Of a stretch of 64,000 bases of DNA, positions 21,373-31,179 are shown piece by piece. Source of the stretch: Marinobacter sp. C7. GTDB taxonomy: Bacteria; Pseudomonadota; Gammaproteobacteria; Pseudomonadales; Oleiphilaceae. A program made the translations under genes and the position numbers. The notes below the pieces were generated by a model. It worked only from the letters and a program-made list of their open reading frames with translations, was not told the DNA's origin and searched no databases. The stretch covers positions 1,054,001 through 1,118,000 of the forward strand of contig NZ_JAKQZH010000001.1 of NCBI RefSeq assembly GCF_022343555.1, written 5' to 3'. The stretch's first letter is position 1. Each line of letters starts with the position of its first letter.

Positions 21373-22734
21373 ATGAGACTGAACAAGAAACTACTGACCA
21401 CAGGTGTCCTGGCTGCCAGTCTGTGTGCCGGCCAGGCCTGGGGTGCGGTTTCTGCAGCCGAGGCTGCCAAGCTGGGCGATTCACTGACGCCCATGGGCGC
21501 CGAGAAAGCCGGTAACGGTGGTGCCATTCCGGCCTGGACGGGCGGACTGACCACGCCGCCGGCGGGTTACAAAGGGGACGGCATCTACGTCAATCCGTTC
21601 CCCGACGAGAAGCCCAAGTTCGTGATCGACCAGAGCAACGTCGACCAGTACACCGACAACCTGTCACCTGGCCAGGTTGCGATGATCAAGAAGTACGACA
21701 ACTACTTCATGCCCGTGTACGAGACCCACCGGACTGCGGCCTACCCGGATCACGTCATGGAGCAGACCGTCGAGAATGCCACCAAGACCGAGCTGATCAA
21801 GGATGGTAACGGTCTGGGCAACTACCAGAGTGCGACACCGTTCCCGATTCCTCAGAACGGCCTGGAAGTGATCTGGAACCACATCACCCGTTACCGGGGT
21901 GGCTCCGTTCAGCGCAACGTCGGCCAGGTCACTCCGACGGCCGGTGGTGACTTCTCCGTGGTGCGTTTCGAGGACGAGCTGACCTGGAGGACGTACCTGC
22001 AGGACTACGAGCCGGGTGATGACCCGAACGTGCTGTTCTACTTCAAGCAGGCTATCACCGCTCCGGCCCGTCTGGCTGGTAACGTGCTGCTGGTTCACGA
22101 AACCATCGACCAGGTGGCGGAGCCCCGCCGTGCCTGGATCTACAACGCCGGCCAGCGTCGTGTACGTCGCGCACCCCAGGTTGCATACGACGGCCCGGGT
22201 ACTGCAGCCGATGGCATGCGGACCTCGGACAACTTCGACATGTTCAACGGTGCCCCGGACAAGTACAACTGGGAGCTGGTGGGCAAGAAGGAAATGTACA
22301 TTCCGTACAACTCCTACAAGCTCATGGACCCGAGCCTGAACTATGACCAGATCATCAAGGCCGGTCATATCAACCAGGACTACACCCGCTATGAGCTGCA
22401 CCGCGTATGGCACGTGCGTGCAACCCTGAAGAGCGGCGAGCGCCACATCTACGCACAGCGTGACTTCTTCATCGATGAAGACACCTGGCAGGCCTCCGTC
22501 ATCGACCACTTCGATGGTCGTGGCGAGCTCTGGCGTGTGGCCGAAGCCCATGCGGTCCAGTTCTACGATCAGGTCGTGCCCTGGTACGCCATCGAAACCC
22601 TGTACGATCTCCTCTCCGGTCGCTACCTGGCCCTGGGCCTGACCAACGAGGAAGAGAACCCGTACACCTTCGGTATCGACCGCCGCTCACGCGACTACAC
22701 CCCGGCCGCCCTGCGCCGCGCGGGTACCCGCTAA
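21373..22734 (+). CDS. DUF1329 family periplasmic protein
   Basis: The 453-residue protein has a signal peptide (LLTTGVLAASLCAGQAWGAV) followed by AAKLGDSLTPMGAEKAGN, the diagnostic DUF1329 opening. It ends with RRAGTR. The family has a LolB-like fold and is almost always beside DUF1302, so the two are likely an envelope pair for export or uptake of a hydrophobic compound (inference). A GAGGAAAC ribosome site precedes ATG. Confidence 0.87.
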   Translation: MRLNKKLLTTGVLAASLCAGQAWGAVSAAEAAKLGDSLTPMGAEKAGNGGAIPAWTGGLTTPPAGYKGDGIYVNPFPDEKPKFVIDQSNVDQYTDNLSPGQVAMIKKYDNYFMPVYETHRTAAYPDHVMEQTVENATKTELIKDGNGLGNYQSATPFPIPQNGLEVIWNHITRYRGGSVQRNVGQVTPTAGGDFSVVRFEDELTWRTYLQDYEPGDDPNVLFYFKQAITAPARLAGNVLLVHETIDQVAEPRRAWIYNAGQRRVRRAPQVAYDGPGTAADGMRTSDNFDMFNGAPDKYNWELVGKKEMYIPYNSYKLMDPSLNYDQIIKAGHINQDYTRYELHRVWHVRATLKSGERHIYAQRDFFIDEDTWQASVIDHFDGRGELWRVAEAHAVQFYDQVVPWYAIETLYDLLSGRYLALGLTNEEENPYTFGIDRRSRDYTPAALRRAGTR

Positions 22735-22755
22735 GCCAACTCCGGGGTCTCCCCA

Positions 22756-22943
22756 GGGGTCTGATGAAAGCCTTCATCTGACCCCGTCTTTGATCTAAAC
22801 CCGGGGTCAGAAGAAAGCGTTCTTCTGACCCCACCCTGAAAGTCTTCACCCCAGGGGGCTCACCCCAGGGGTCTGATGAAAACCTTCATCTGACCCCATC
22901 TTTGACCTGACTCCGAGTCAGAAGAACAAGTTCTTCAGACCCC
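22756..22943. repeat. Palindromic repeat cluster between DUF1329 and LuxR genes (4 copies)
   Basis: Copies are at 22756-22785, 22803-22832, 22868-22897 and a decayed one at 22914-22943, whose left arm begins CGAGTC instead of GGGGTC. The remaining gap 22944-23103 upstream of the LuxR gene shows nothing clear. Confidence 0.93.
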
Positions 22944-23103
22944 ACCCTCACCGCAAACTTTTGCAGCCCAACCCCCTCTTGGTTTAACCTTCCTCTCATA
23001 CTAAAGGCGTACCCAAAGCCGGTCGCCACTCAAAAGTCATTGGGTTCTTCCAATTGCGGCTCAGGACGTTTCGCCGTCCAGCCGGTTGTCAGCGGGGCAG
23101 TGT

Positions 23104-25794
23104 GTGAAACCATTCAGTGACGGCAAGGCCGCCAACGACGAATTTCAGTCTGCCAATAACGGCCTTCAGCGTGGGGAGCTGGTGCGGGATCTGCTTCGCC
23201 AGCGGGTAAGGGTGCCATCCTTGCCGGGCGATAAACTTGCCCGGCCGGTGGTCGATGAATGGATAGGTCAGGCCATAGCGCCCAGCCATGCGGTGCTCGT
23301 TGAGGCACCGAGCGGGTATGGCAAATCCCATTCTGTGGCCAGCGCCCTGGTCAACCGCTATGGCAGTGACAACGCACTTCGCTGGATCTCGCTGACCCCC
23401 CAGGACAACGCGCCCACCCGGTTCCTGACTCTGCTCTCCATGGCCTTCGACATGCCCGAGGCAGTGGAGAGTGCCCTGCAGGGCGGCGCCGGCTTCTCTG
23501 ACGCCCTCGCCATGATGCTTGTGGCCCACACCCGCGGGTCCAACAGCAACATGCAGGTCCTGGTGATGGATAACCTGCATACCCTGACCAATCCATCGGT
23601 GACGCCGCTGTTGCAACAGCTGGCGAAGGAACTGCCGGATAACCTGTGCGTGGTGCTGATTTCCCGCTGTGGCCTGCCGTTCGAAACCCACGCCCTCGAG
23701 CTGGAGAACCGGTTCACGCGTCTTGGCCCCTCAGTCTTTGAGTTCTCCCGGCCGGAAACCTTTGAATTCTTCAGCCGGGAGCTGGCGGCCAACAAGCTGA
23801 CCAGTGTCGCCGTTGATAACCTGTACGACCTCACCGAAGGCTGGGCCACGCCGCTGGCTCTGTATCGCCGTGAGGTGCAGCGCGAGCTTGAACGTAAACC
23901 CATCCAGGAAAGTCCGAGTGTTGAACGTTTTCTGAAAGACTCGGTCCTGGCGGGTCTTACCCCGGGGCAGGTCCGCTCGATTCGGGCCATTGCCGAGCTT
24001 GAACTCTGTTCGGACGAGCTGCTGTTGGCGCTTCAGTCGGCACTTCCGGAGGTCGCGTTATTACCCTCGCGGGTGTACGAGTGGGGCTTGCCGATCCGGC
24101 CCATGCCGGGCCGGGGTCGCTGGTACCGGTTGAACCCGCTGATGCAGGAATGGCTGCGCACTGCGCCGATGAGCGGTTACGAAGCCCGAATGACCATCGC
24201 CAGCCGCTGGTTCGGCGAACGCCAGCAATTCCCCGAGGCCCTGCGTTATGCCCTGTTGGCGGGGGATGGCGATGAAGTCATCCGGATCGCCTCCGAAGGC
24301 TCTGAAGCCTTGTTGTTGGGGCAGGATACTGCCTCCCTGCTGCGGTTGCGCAAAAGCCTGCCGGTAACCCTGCTCGAGCGCAGTGCCCGCCTGAGGATCG
24401 TGTATAGCTGGGTCCACGCCATTGGTGGCCAGTTCCGGCAGGCGAGGGCCCTGTTGGACGATCTCTCCGGGGAGGATCGCCGGGAACACAGTGCCCGCAT
24501 TGCTGCGCTCCAGGCCTTCATCCTGCGGGGTGAGGGCAAGGTCGAGCCGGCATTGCAGATGGCCGACCAAGCGTTGGCGGGCGGAGAGCTGTCTCCCCAG
24601 GGCCAACTGATCACCCAGATTGTCCGGTCCAGTGCCCTGTGCGCCGCCGGAAACTTTACGGAAGCCCGGGAAGCCAACCGCGCCGCGGCACGCCTTGCCA
24701 GGGAAGCGGGAGATTCCGGTTCCGAGGCTCTGGCCGTGTACTCCCACGCGCGCATCGAGCTGGGCAAGGGCGCCCTTCGGCATGCGGAACAACTGTTGAG
24801 AACCGGGCTGGATACCGCCATGCAGGAGCTGGCACGGCCGGCGCGTATTGGCGAGACCCGCCTGCAGCTCAATCTGGTGCTGGTGCTCTGGCATCAGGGC
24901 CGGCTTGCCGAGGCCGATCGGCTGCTGGTGCTCTGTGGCCGGCACGCCGAGCAGACCCGGGATCTGGGCCTGCTGCTGGCCATGGCCATCCGGGTACTGA
25001 TCTGCCGGAGCGAGAACCGTCTGGAAGATGCGTTCGTCTGGATCGGTCGCGCCGAGCGCACCATGCATGCCTGGCAGGTGGACGAATCCCTGTTCGTGCC
25101 GGTGCTCGAGGCCCTCAAAGCGACCTGCTGGCTGGCCCAGAACCAGATCGAGAGCGCGGTTCAGGCACTTCAGAAACTCCAGCCCTACCGCGATGCCGGC
25201 TGCGTGCCGGAACTGTTCCCGATGATGCCGGGCCTGCTCGACTGCCTGCAGGTACGGGTGGACCTGGCCCGAGGCGACGGAATCCGCGCCCGGGAAACCC
25301 TCCAGGGCATCCGCGATCGATACGGCAAAACCATCCCCTGGGGCGTGGAGCTGCATATCCGGTTGCTCGAGGCCGTGTTGCTGAATGAAGAAAAGGGCCT
25401 TGCCCCGGCCCGCAAGATGCTGGCCTCGGCCGTCGACGACGCCGCCACCGAACACTTCATCAGCCCTTTCACCGAACTGCGGGCAGAGCTGCAGGAACTG
25501 ATGGAGAAGAGTTACGGCCAGCTGGAAGACGGCAAGTTCAAGGATGCGCTCGGCAACCTGTTCGGCATCAAAGCCACCAGCGCCGGCGCCGATACCCTGG
25601 CCGAACCCATCAGCGACCGGGAACAGTCGGTCCTGGAACTCATCGCCAAAGGGCTCTCCAACCAGGAGATCGCCGACAAGCTGCACATCTCCCTGCACAC
25701 CGTGAAAACACACGCCAGGCGGATCAACGCCAAACTGGAAGTGAAGTCCCGGACCCAGGCCATCGTGAGGGCGCGGGAGCTCGGGTTGCTGTAA
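23104..25794 (+). CDS. MalT-type (LAL) LuxR-family transcriptional regulator
   Basis: This large ATP-dependent regulator has about 896 residues from GTG 23104 (a TTG at 23086 is the alternative). An N-terminal STAND/AAA-type NTPase domain carries Walker A EAPSGYGKSHSV. A long helical, TPR-like middle follows, then a C-terminal GerE HTH (SDREQSVLELIAKGLSNQEI, HISLHTVKTHARRINAKL). Such MalT-like proteins are triggered by small ligands. It sits just behind the DUF1302/DUF1329 pair and probably controls it (inference). Confidence 0.9.
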   Translation: MKPFSDGKAANDEFQSANNGLQRGELVRDLLRQRVRVPSLPGDKLARPVVDEWIGQAIAPSHAVLVEAPSGYGKSHSVASALVNRYGSDNALRWISLTPQDNAPTRFLTLLSMAFDMPEAVESALQGGAGFSDALAMMLVAHTRGSNSNMQVLVMDNLHTLTNPSVTPLLQQLAKELPDNLCVVLISRCGLPFETHALELENRFTRLGPSVFEFSRPETFEFFSRELAANKLTSVAVDNLYDLTEGWATPLALYRREVQRELERKPIQESPSVERFLKDSVLAGLTPGQVRSIRAIAELELCSDELLLALQSALPEVALLPSRVYEWGLPIRPMPGRGRWYRLNPLMQEWLRTAPMSGYEARMTIASRWFGERQQFPEALRYALLAGDGDEVIRIASEGSEALLLGQDTASLLRLRKSLPVTLLERSARLRIVYSWVHAIGGQFRQARALLDDLSGEDRREHSARIAALQAFILRGEGKVEPALQMADQALAGGELSPQGQLITQIVRSSALCAAGNFTEAREANRAAARLAREAGDSGSEALAVYSHARIELGKGALRHAEQLLRTGLDTAMQELARPARIGETRLQLNLVLVLWHQGRLAEADRLLVLCGRHAEQTRDLGLLLAMAIRVLICRSENRLEDAFVWIGRAERTMHAWQVDESLFVPVLEALKATCWLAQNQIESAVQALQKLQPYRDAGCVPELFPMMPGLLDCLQVRVDLARGDGIRARETLQGIRDRYGKTIPWGVELHIRLLEAVLLNEEKGLAPARKMLASAVDDAATEHFISPFTELRAELQELMEKSYGQLEDGKFKDALGNLFGIKATSAGADTLAEPISDREQSVLELIAKGLSNQEIADKLHISLHTVKTHARRINAKLEVKSRTQAIVRARELGLL

Positions 25795-25822
25795 CTGATC
25801 CCGGGGGTTCGCCGGTGAAGAC

Positions 25823-26120
25823 GGGGTCAGAAGAACGCTTTCTTCTGACCCCAACTTAGGCCCCCAACTCCTCAGTCAGACCTGAAAATGGGGTCAGATG
25901 AACGCTTTCATCTGACCCCAACTTAGGACCCCAACGCCTCAGTCAGACCTGAAACCGGGGTCAGATGAACGCTTTCATCTGACCCCAACTTAGGCACCCA
26001 ACTCCTCAGTCAGATCTGAAACCGGGGTCAGATGAACGCTTTCATCTGACCCCAACTTAGGCACCCAGCTCCTCAGTCAGATCTGAAACCGGGGTCAGAT
26101 GAAGGCCTTCATCTGACCCC
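25823..26120. repeat. 67-bp tandem array of the palindromic repeat (5 copies)
   Basis: Palindromes start at 25823, 25890, 25957, 26024 and 26091, exactly 67 bp apart. The 37-bp spacers are nearly identical (AACTTAGG...CTCAGTCAGA.CTGAAA). The first copy is the GAAGAA type and the other four the GATGAA type. The array fills the gap between the convergent LuxR-type and acyltransferase genes. Spacer identity argues for local duplication, and excludes a CRISPR array. Confidence 0.96.
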
Positions 26121-26138
26121 ACCTTGGCGCCCACCCCC

Positions 26139-27032
26139 TCACTCCGCCTTCAACTCCGAAATCCGCGCATCCTTCTCCGCCCAGATCTCGCTGACCCAGC
26201 GCTGAAACGCAGCCCGCGTCTCCCGGTCGTTCTCATAATCCATGCCCAGGAACTGCTCCGGCACTTCCCGTGTCCGCACATCGATCACGATACGGCGGAT
26301 ACGCCCGCACAGGTAATCCCAGAACCCCTTACGGCCATCCGGATACACGATCGTCACGTCCAGCATGGTGTGTATCATCTCCCCCATGGCGCCAAACACG
26401 AACGCGGTGCCGCCGGCCCGGGGCTTGAGCAGGTGTTTATAGGGGGAATTCTGGCGCTGGTGCTTCTCCGGAGTAAACCGCGTGCCTTCCATAAAGTTGA
26501 AAATGGTCACCGGCGTATAGCGGAACTTCTCGCACGCGGCCTGGGTGGCGGCGATGTCCTTGCCCTTGAGTTCCGGGCGCTTGGCGATCTGCTCCTTGGT
26601 GTGGCGATGCATGAACGGGAAGTCCAGGGCCCACCAGGCGACGCCGAGCAGGGGCACCCAGATCAGCTGTTTTTTCAGGAAGAACTTGAGCAGGGGAATG
26701 CGGCTGTTAAGCACGTACTGGATGGCAGGAATGTCGGCCCAGCTCTGGTGATTACAGGTAACGAAATACCAGTGTTCCCGGCTCAGGTTCGCCACCCCGC
26801 GCACGTCCCACTCCACCTTGTGCAGCACGTCCATCAGCAGGTTGTTGAAGCCAATCCACACCCAGGCGATGTTGTTGAGCACCACCGTACAGGCCTTGCG
26901 CACGGCTGTGACCGGTATGATCAGCTTGACGAGGGCAAACAGCAGCAGGAAGGGAAACAGAATCAGGGTGTTCAGCAAAATCGACAAGGCCGCGAGGATT
27001 CCCTTCAGCGGCGCGGGCAGAAAATCAAGCAT
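26139..27032 (-). CDS. PlsC-type acyltransferase (YihG-like)
   Basis: The 297-residue inner-membrane protein has hydrophobic segments in the first 45 residues and the LPLAT motif NHQSWADIPAIQ (HX4D) at about residues 94-105. The second block EGTRFTP is also present. Closest in layout to E. coli YihG-type lysophosphatidic acid acyltransferases; it would make or remodel phosphatidic acid. It is 40 bp downstream of the Bax-like gene on the same strand. Confidence 0.88.
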   Translation of the reverse strand: MLDFLPAPLKGILAALSILLNTLILFPFLLLFALVKLIIPVTAVRKACTVVLNNIAWVWIGFNNLLMDVLHKVEWDVRGVANLSREHWYFVTCNHQSWADIPAIQYVLNSRIPLLKFFLKKQLIWVPLLGVAWWALDFPFMHRHTKEQIAKRPELKGKDIAATQAACEKFRYTPVTIFNFMEGTRFTPEKHQRQNSPYKHLLKPRAGGTAFVFGAMGEMIHTMLDVTIVYPDGRKGFWDYLCGRIRRIVIDVRTREVPEQFLGMDYENDRETRAAFQRWVSEIWAEKDARISELKAE

Positions 27033-27072
27033 TCCGTTTTTTCTCTGGTTTTTTGCGGGTTAGCGGTGTCTG

Positions 27073-27993
27073 TCAGCCTTCTGCGGCGTTTTCTGTGTTA
27101 TCGGTCCTGCCTGGCAGCAACTGGGTTTCGGAGCGGGTGGCGGCCAGCTGCTGCAGATCTTCCAGGGCCCGGTTTCTGACGGAGTCGCGGAAATCATCGT
27201 CATAAAAGCCCAGGTTGTTGTAATGGATCAGGGACCGGATCTCTTTTACGTAGTCTTCGCCCCGTTCGGAATAGCCGAGCAGGCCTTCCGCCATTTCCAG
27301 GCCGGACAGGGGGTCGCCGGCGCGGCGGTCCTGCATGCGGATATCCCGCAGGCTCTGATAGGTTTCATGCCGGTTCAGGTTCTGCACATAGGCCCGCACC
27401 GAGCGGTAGGGCGAAACAAACCTGGCGACCTCGTGGCTGGCGCCTTCCACCCGGTTCTTCGGAACCAGGCCGCAACCCTTGGAGAAACACCACTGGCCGA
27501 ACAGGTTGTTGCCCTGACGGGCAAAGCGGGACGTGCCCCAGGCCGATTCGTTGGCAGCCTGGGCCAGCACCAGCGAGGGGGGAATCACATCCAGCCGTTT
27601 CTTCAGGAGTCTGAACTGATCCTCACTGCCGGTCGGCGCATCGATCCTGAGCCGATCGGCTTGCGCGTTCAACCAGCGCTTCTCAGACGACGACAGCTCG
27701 GCCTTTTGCTCCAGTCGTAACAGATAACTCCGCTCCAGCAGGATCCGGGAATTGGCCAGTACGATGCGGGGGTACAGGAACGAGAAGAACGCCGCCTTTT
27801 TCTCGGTGGTGTCCTGGTAGGCGGAGAAGTCCGGCAGAGGATCGTCAGCCCAGTCAGGCAGCGCGGGAAGGTCCCGCAGCGCGAGTTCGGAGCCGTTATC
27901 ACCATAGTTCCCCGATGGCATATAAAATCCGCCGCCAATTGCAAAGGCAATCATCGGTATAAGGAACAGCAGGGCCCGGCGACCTTGAGACAT
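27073..27993 (-). CDS. Bax-like periplasmic glucosaminidase
   Basis: The 306-residue protein has an N-terminal membrane anchor/signal (LLFLIPMIAFAIGGGFY) and a glucosaminidase domain (SLVLAQAANESAWGTSRFAR, GNNLFGQWCF) with the catalytic-type glutamate in AANESAWG. It matches the E. coli Bax family of peptidoglycan hydrolases, whose exact role is not known. A GAGAGG ribosome site precedes ATG. Confidence 0.9.
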   Translation of the reverse strand: MSQGRRALLFLIPMIAFAIGGGFYMPSGNYGDNGSELALRDLPALPDWADDPLPDFSAYQDTTEKKAAFFSFLYPRIVLANSRILLERSYLLRLEQKAELSSSEKRWLNAQADRLRIDAPTGSEDQFRLLKKRLDVIPPSLVLAQAANESAWGTSRFARQGNNLFGQWCFSKGCGLVPKNRVEGASHEVARFVSPYRSVRAYVQNLNRHETYQSLRDIRMQDRRAGDPLSGLEMAEGLLGYSERGEDYVKEIRSLIHYNNLGFYDDDFRDSVRNRALEDLQQLAATRSETQLLPGRTDNTENAAEG

Positions 27994-28082
27994 ACAACCT
28001 CTCGCGAATTCGGATATGCCAACGATTATAACAGGTTATACGTACGGGACTCTCGTCGGGTTTGCCGAACCCCGGGGTGACC

Positions 28083-30260
28083 TCAGGGAATGCGGGTCGC
28101 CAGCAGCAGTCCCGCGGCCTGCGAGCCTGTTCCCGAGCGGTTCAGCCGGAGGTACAGCTGGGTGTGGTCGTCGGTGTAGAAACCGTCAATCACCAGGTTG
28201 CCGCTGGTGAGGGAGACGGTGCCGGCGCCGGACTGGGCGTAGGCAAAGGTGGTGTCGATGGCAGCCTCCGCTGGCGTCGAGACCTCATTACCGTTCACGG
28301 TGTTGACCACCGAGAGTGCCGCACCGGTCAGGGTCGCGGTGCTGCCGTTGATGACCAGCTCGGCGTTGTCAAAGTGACGCAGTTCGTTGGTACCGCCGGT
28401 GATCCCCATGGACACTCCCTGAACCCGGTACCGCCCGCTATCCGGGGCCCTCGAGGTGGCCTGTTCGGCGCCGATCAGCAGACCGTCCCCGAGCGGGCTG
28501 TCATCCAGGTTGAATGCCAGGAAGGAACCATCGGGTACGCTTGCCCCGACGCCCACGTCCGGTTGTTCCTCGTTTCCGGAAGCCGTGGCAATGTCCAGGT
28601 TGAGCCGGCCGATATCCCGGTTGCCGGAACTGAGCACGGAGGTACGGGGGCTGACCAGCCAGTCCGTCGCAACAGCCGCTGCCGGTGCCCGGGACACCGC
28701 GCCCGAGCTATCACGGCTTACCGTCTCCACCTCCAGCACCTGGGTCACATTGCCATCGGCATCGATCGCCCAGGTGCCAAGGCCGCTTTCCAGTTCGAGC
28801 GGCGTCGTGTCATCGGCAAACCGGGCAGCCAGGTACAGCACGTTGTAGCCCCGGTTATCCAGCACGTCCGGATCAAACTCCGCCTCCCCGGCGGGCCGCC
28901 GCAGGTTCAGCTCCAGAGCCGAGAGGTAATGGTGCTCCAGCATCGATCCCCGCTTCAGGGCGTCGCCGTCGCTTTCCAGCTCGATCGCCTTGCCGGCAGT
29001 GAAGTAGCCGGCCACGACCCGGTCTGGCCCCTGGCTGTCGTCCACGGCCGGGCTGGTGTACGCGTCCAGGTAGTAGGGATTACGGGTCCAACCGGTAATC
29101 CGGGCGCTGTCCCGGCCGGTAATACTCTGGTACAGGGCGCGGCCGGCCAGCAGGCGGGTGTCGCCCTGCAACGTCGCCGCTCCGGGGGAGGAGGAATGCG
29201 TGTTCTGTTCCCAGAACTCTGAGCCGCGCAGGAAGAACTCGTTTCCCTCGGAATGCAGCAGCACCTCCCGATCATAGGGGATGTCTGTGGCCAGGGACGT
29301 CACCTTGATGTTGAACGCATCAAAGCTGGTGAGGGTGAGTGCCGGGTAGACATAGCCAACCCCGTTGCTGTCTTCCAGTCGCTCCTCATAAGCCGTTCTC
29401 ACGCCCCAGAGCCCGGTACCACTGATGCTCGGCTCGGCAAAACTCTGGCCCAGTTCCACTCCGAGGAATACCGAATTGTAGTCCGCGGACGCGGCGCTGA
29501 TCTTGCCGGATGAGCTTCCATCCAGCAGGGCGTAGTTACCCATGGCGGCAACGTAGCGGGCAAAATCGGCCCGGCCTTCCAGCAGCGACAAGGCACCTGG
29601 CACATCCAGGTTCTCCGGAATATCGATCTCGAAGTCATGCACCTGGTCAGCGAGGGTGGACCAGACGTACTTGTTCAGGCAGAGCGCGCCACCGGCATCA
29701 TTCACACAGTCCCTGATGGTTGCCAGCTCGCCCGGGGTGTAACCGGCCAGGGTGTTCCGCACCAGGTATTCGGAGAACGGATTGATCTTCACGTCCCGGT
29801 CGGCATCGGCCGCGAAGGCGCGCATCCGGGCGTTGCCATAGGTGGCTTCAATCACCACATCCGGCGCCAGCGGCTGACCGTCCGGGAACGCCAGGATGGT
29901 AAAGCCCGCGGAGTCCTGCCGCGTGGAGACCTCCACACTTCCAAGGTTCTGCAGGGAAGTATTGGTGGCGTACACGCTGAGGGTATCGGGCTGGACAATC
30001 CGGAGGTTGCGTCGGGTGACCTCGGCATCGGGGGCTACCGCACCCGGTACTTCGAGAGTAATCCTGACTTCGTTCTGCGCCAGATCGCCGGCGTTATTGG
30101 AGTCGCCGGTGCTGCCCGAATTGAAGTCGTCCAACGGGTTCTTCGCCGCGGCAAAGTCGTTGGTCTGGGCGCGTGCGCCCTCAATGGCATCTTCGCCACT
30201 GCCGCAGCCGGCCAGGACCAGCGCCGAGAGTGAAATCCAGAGTCCGTACTTGAAAAGCAT
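28083..30260 (-). CDS. Large lipoprotein of unknown function
   Basis: ATG 30260 gives 725 residues beginning with a signal peptide and lipobox LVLAGC; TTG 30269 is an alternative. The mature protein is acidic with many short beta-type segments and Gly/Asp/Ser-rich loops, with no domain I recognise. It is single, flanked by Bax-like and YfaZ genes on the same strand. A secreted or surface role is inferred from the lipobox only. Confidence 0.75.
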   Translation of the reverse strand: MLFKYGLWISLSALVLAGCGSGEDAIEGARAQTNDFAAAKNPLDDFNSGSTGDSNNAGDLAQNEVRITLEVPGAVAPDAEVTRRNLRIVQPDTLSVYATNTSLQNLGSVEVSTRQDSAGFTILAFPDGQPLAPDVVIEATYGNARMRAFAADADRDVKINPFSEYLVRNTLAGYTPGELATIRDCVNDAGGALCLNKYVWSTLADQVHDFEIDIPENLDVPGALSLLEGRADFARYVAAMGNYALLDGSSSGKISAASADYNSVFLGVELGQSFAEPSISGTGLWGVRTAYEERLEDSNGVGYVYPALTLTSFDAFNIKVTSLATDIPYDREVLLHSEGNEFFLRGSEFWEQNTHSSSPGAATLQGDTRLLAGRALYQSITGRDSARITGWTRNPYYLDAYTSPAVDDSQGPDRVVAGYFTAGKAIELESDGDALKRGSMLEHHYLSALELNLRRPAGEAEFDPDVLDNRGYNVLYLAARFADDTTPLELESGLGTWAIDADGNVTQVLEVETVSRDSSGAVSRAPAAAVATDWLVSPRTSVLSSGNRDIGRLNLDIATASGNEEQPDVGVGASVPDGSFLAFNLDDSPLGDGLLIGAEQATSRAPDSGRYRVQGVSMGITGGTNELRHFDNAELVINGSTATLTGAALSVVNTVNGNEVSTPAEAAIDTTFAYAQSGAGTVSLTSGNLVIDGFYTDDHTQLYLRLNRSGTGSQAAGLLLATRIP

Positions 30261-30341
30261 GTCTGACAATCCGTGCAGAAGATTCAGGTTGTCAGTCTAG
30301 CAGCGGTGAAGGAGGGAAATCGTGAGGGAAGGCACGAAACA

Positions 30342-30363
30342 GGCGCCCGGGAACCCGGACGCC
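30342..30363 (-). terminator. Hairpin after yfaZ
   Basis: GGCGCCCGGG (30342-30351) pairs with CCCGGACGCC (30354-30363), one mismatch, around AA. On the minus strand the T content after it is weak (TGTTTC), so it is a possible terminator for yfaZ rather than a certain one. Confidence 0.5.
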
Positions 30364-30379
30364 CGAAAGGGCAGGGCGA

Positions 30380-30940
30380 TCAGTAGTAGATCTTGATACC
30401 TGCCATCACACCTTCATCCAGATTGACGTCGCCACGGTAGGGCGCGTCCAGATCGGTGTTCAGGTAGCGGTAGCCGGCAAACACCTCGGCGTTGCGGATC
30501 ACGCGGTAGCTGCCGCGCAGCTCCAGGCTGGTCATATCCTCCGAGTCGCCGAAGGCGAGAATGTCCGGGGCGTAGTGCAGGCCACCGGTGAAGGACAGGC
30601 CCGGAACCCGGGGCACGTTGACGGTGGCGAAACCACCGATGCCGATGGCGCCGCCATCCAGCCAGTCGTCATCCCAGCCGATGCCGCGCACGCCGATGCC
30701 GGCGGTGGTCGGCAGGTTACCCAGTGCAGTGCGGCCCTGGGCGTGGAAGTCCACGTTCATGATGTGGCGGCTGCCTTCGTGGTAGGTGTAGCCGGCGCCC
30801 AGCTGGGTATCGTTGTTGTTGCCGAAGAAGTTGACCTGGCCCTTCACGGAATCGTTGGTCAGACTCAGGTCCACATCGCCTGCGAATGCCGGTGCGGCTG
30901 CCAGGGTCAGTGCCATCAGGGAAACTCTCGAGATTCTCAT
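30380..30940 (-). CDS. YfaZ family outer-membrane protein
   Basis: The 186-residue protein has a signal peptide ([20 protein letters not shown]) and the repeated amphipathic beta strands of the YfaZ family, ending in KIYY, an aromatic C terminus typical of small barrels. The function is unknown. It overlaps yacG by 4 bp, so the two are probably cotranscribed. Confidence 0.82.
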   Translation of the reverse strand: MRISRVSLMALTLAAAPAFAGDVDLSLTNDSVKGQVNFFGNNNDTQLGAGYTYHEGSRHIMNVDFHAQGRTALGNLPTTAGIGVRGIGWDDDWLDGGAIGIGGFATVNVPRVPGLSFTGGLHYAPDILAFGDSEDMTSLELRGSYRVIRNAEVFAGYRYLNTDLDAPYRGDVNLDEGVMAGIKIYY

Positions 30941-31134
30941 TCTTCTACCTTCTTGCTGTCGGTTAATTGGTACGCGTCGGATAAAGAATCTTCATCTTCA
31001 GCCGGCACCCGGTATTCCTCGTTGGCCCAGGCGCCCAGGTCAATCAGTTTGCAGCGCTCCGAGCAGAATGGCCGGTACCGGTTATCTTCCGACCATTCTA
31101 CGGATTGCTTGCAGGTAGGGCATTGCACAAACAT
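30937..31134 (-). CDS. yacG: YacG, zinc-binding DNA gyrase inhibitor
   Basis: The 65-residue protein has the four-cysteine zinc motif [10 protein letters not shown] and [14 protein letters not shown], characteristic of YacG. In E. coli YacG binds GyrB and blocks DNA binding. In many gammaproteobacteria it directly follows coaE; here four genes (kinase, trmO, a secreted protein and coaE itself at the far end) separate the usual pilD-coaE block from it. Confidence 0.94.
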   Translation of the reverse strand: MFVQCPTCKQSVEWSEDNRYRPFCSERCKLIDLGAWANEEYRVPAEDEDSLSDAYQLTDSKKVEE

Positions 31135-31179
31135 GGCGATTTTTTCAGATTGGTGACGAAGTTGCCGGCAGCCGTGTCC

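Noticed and set aside
25823..26120. CRISPR-like regular array
   Set aside because: The spacers are nearly identical and the units palindromic, so it is a tandem duplication, not a spacer array; no cas genes are present.
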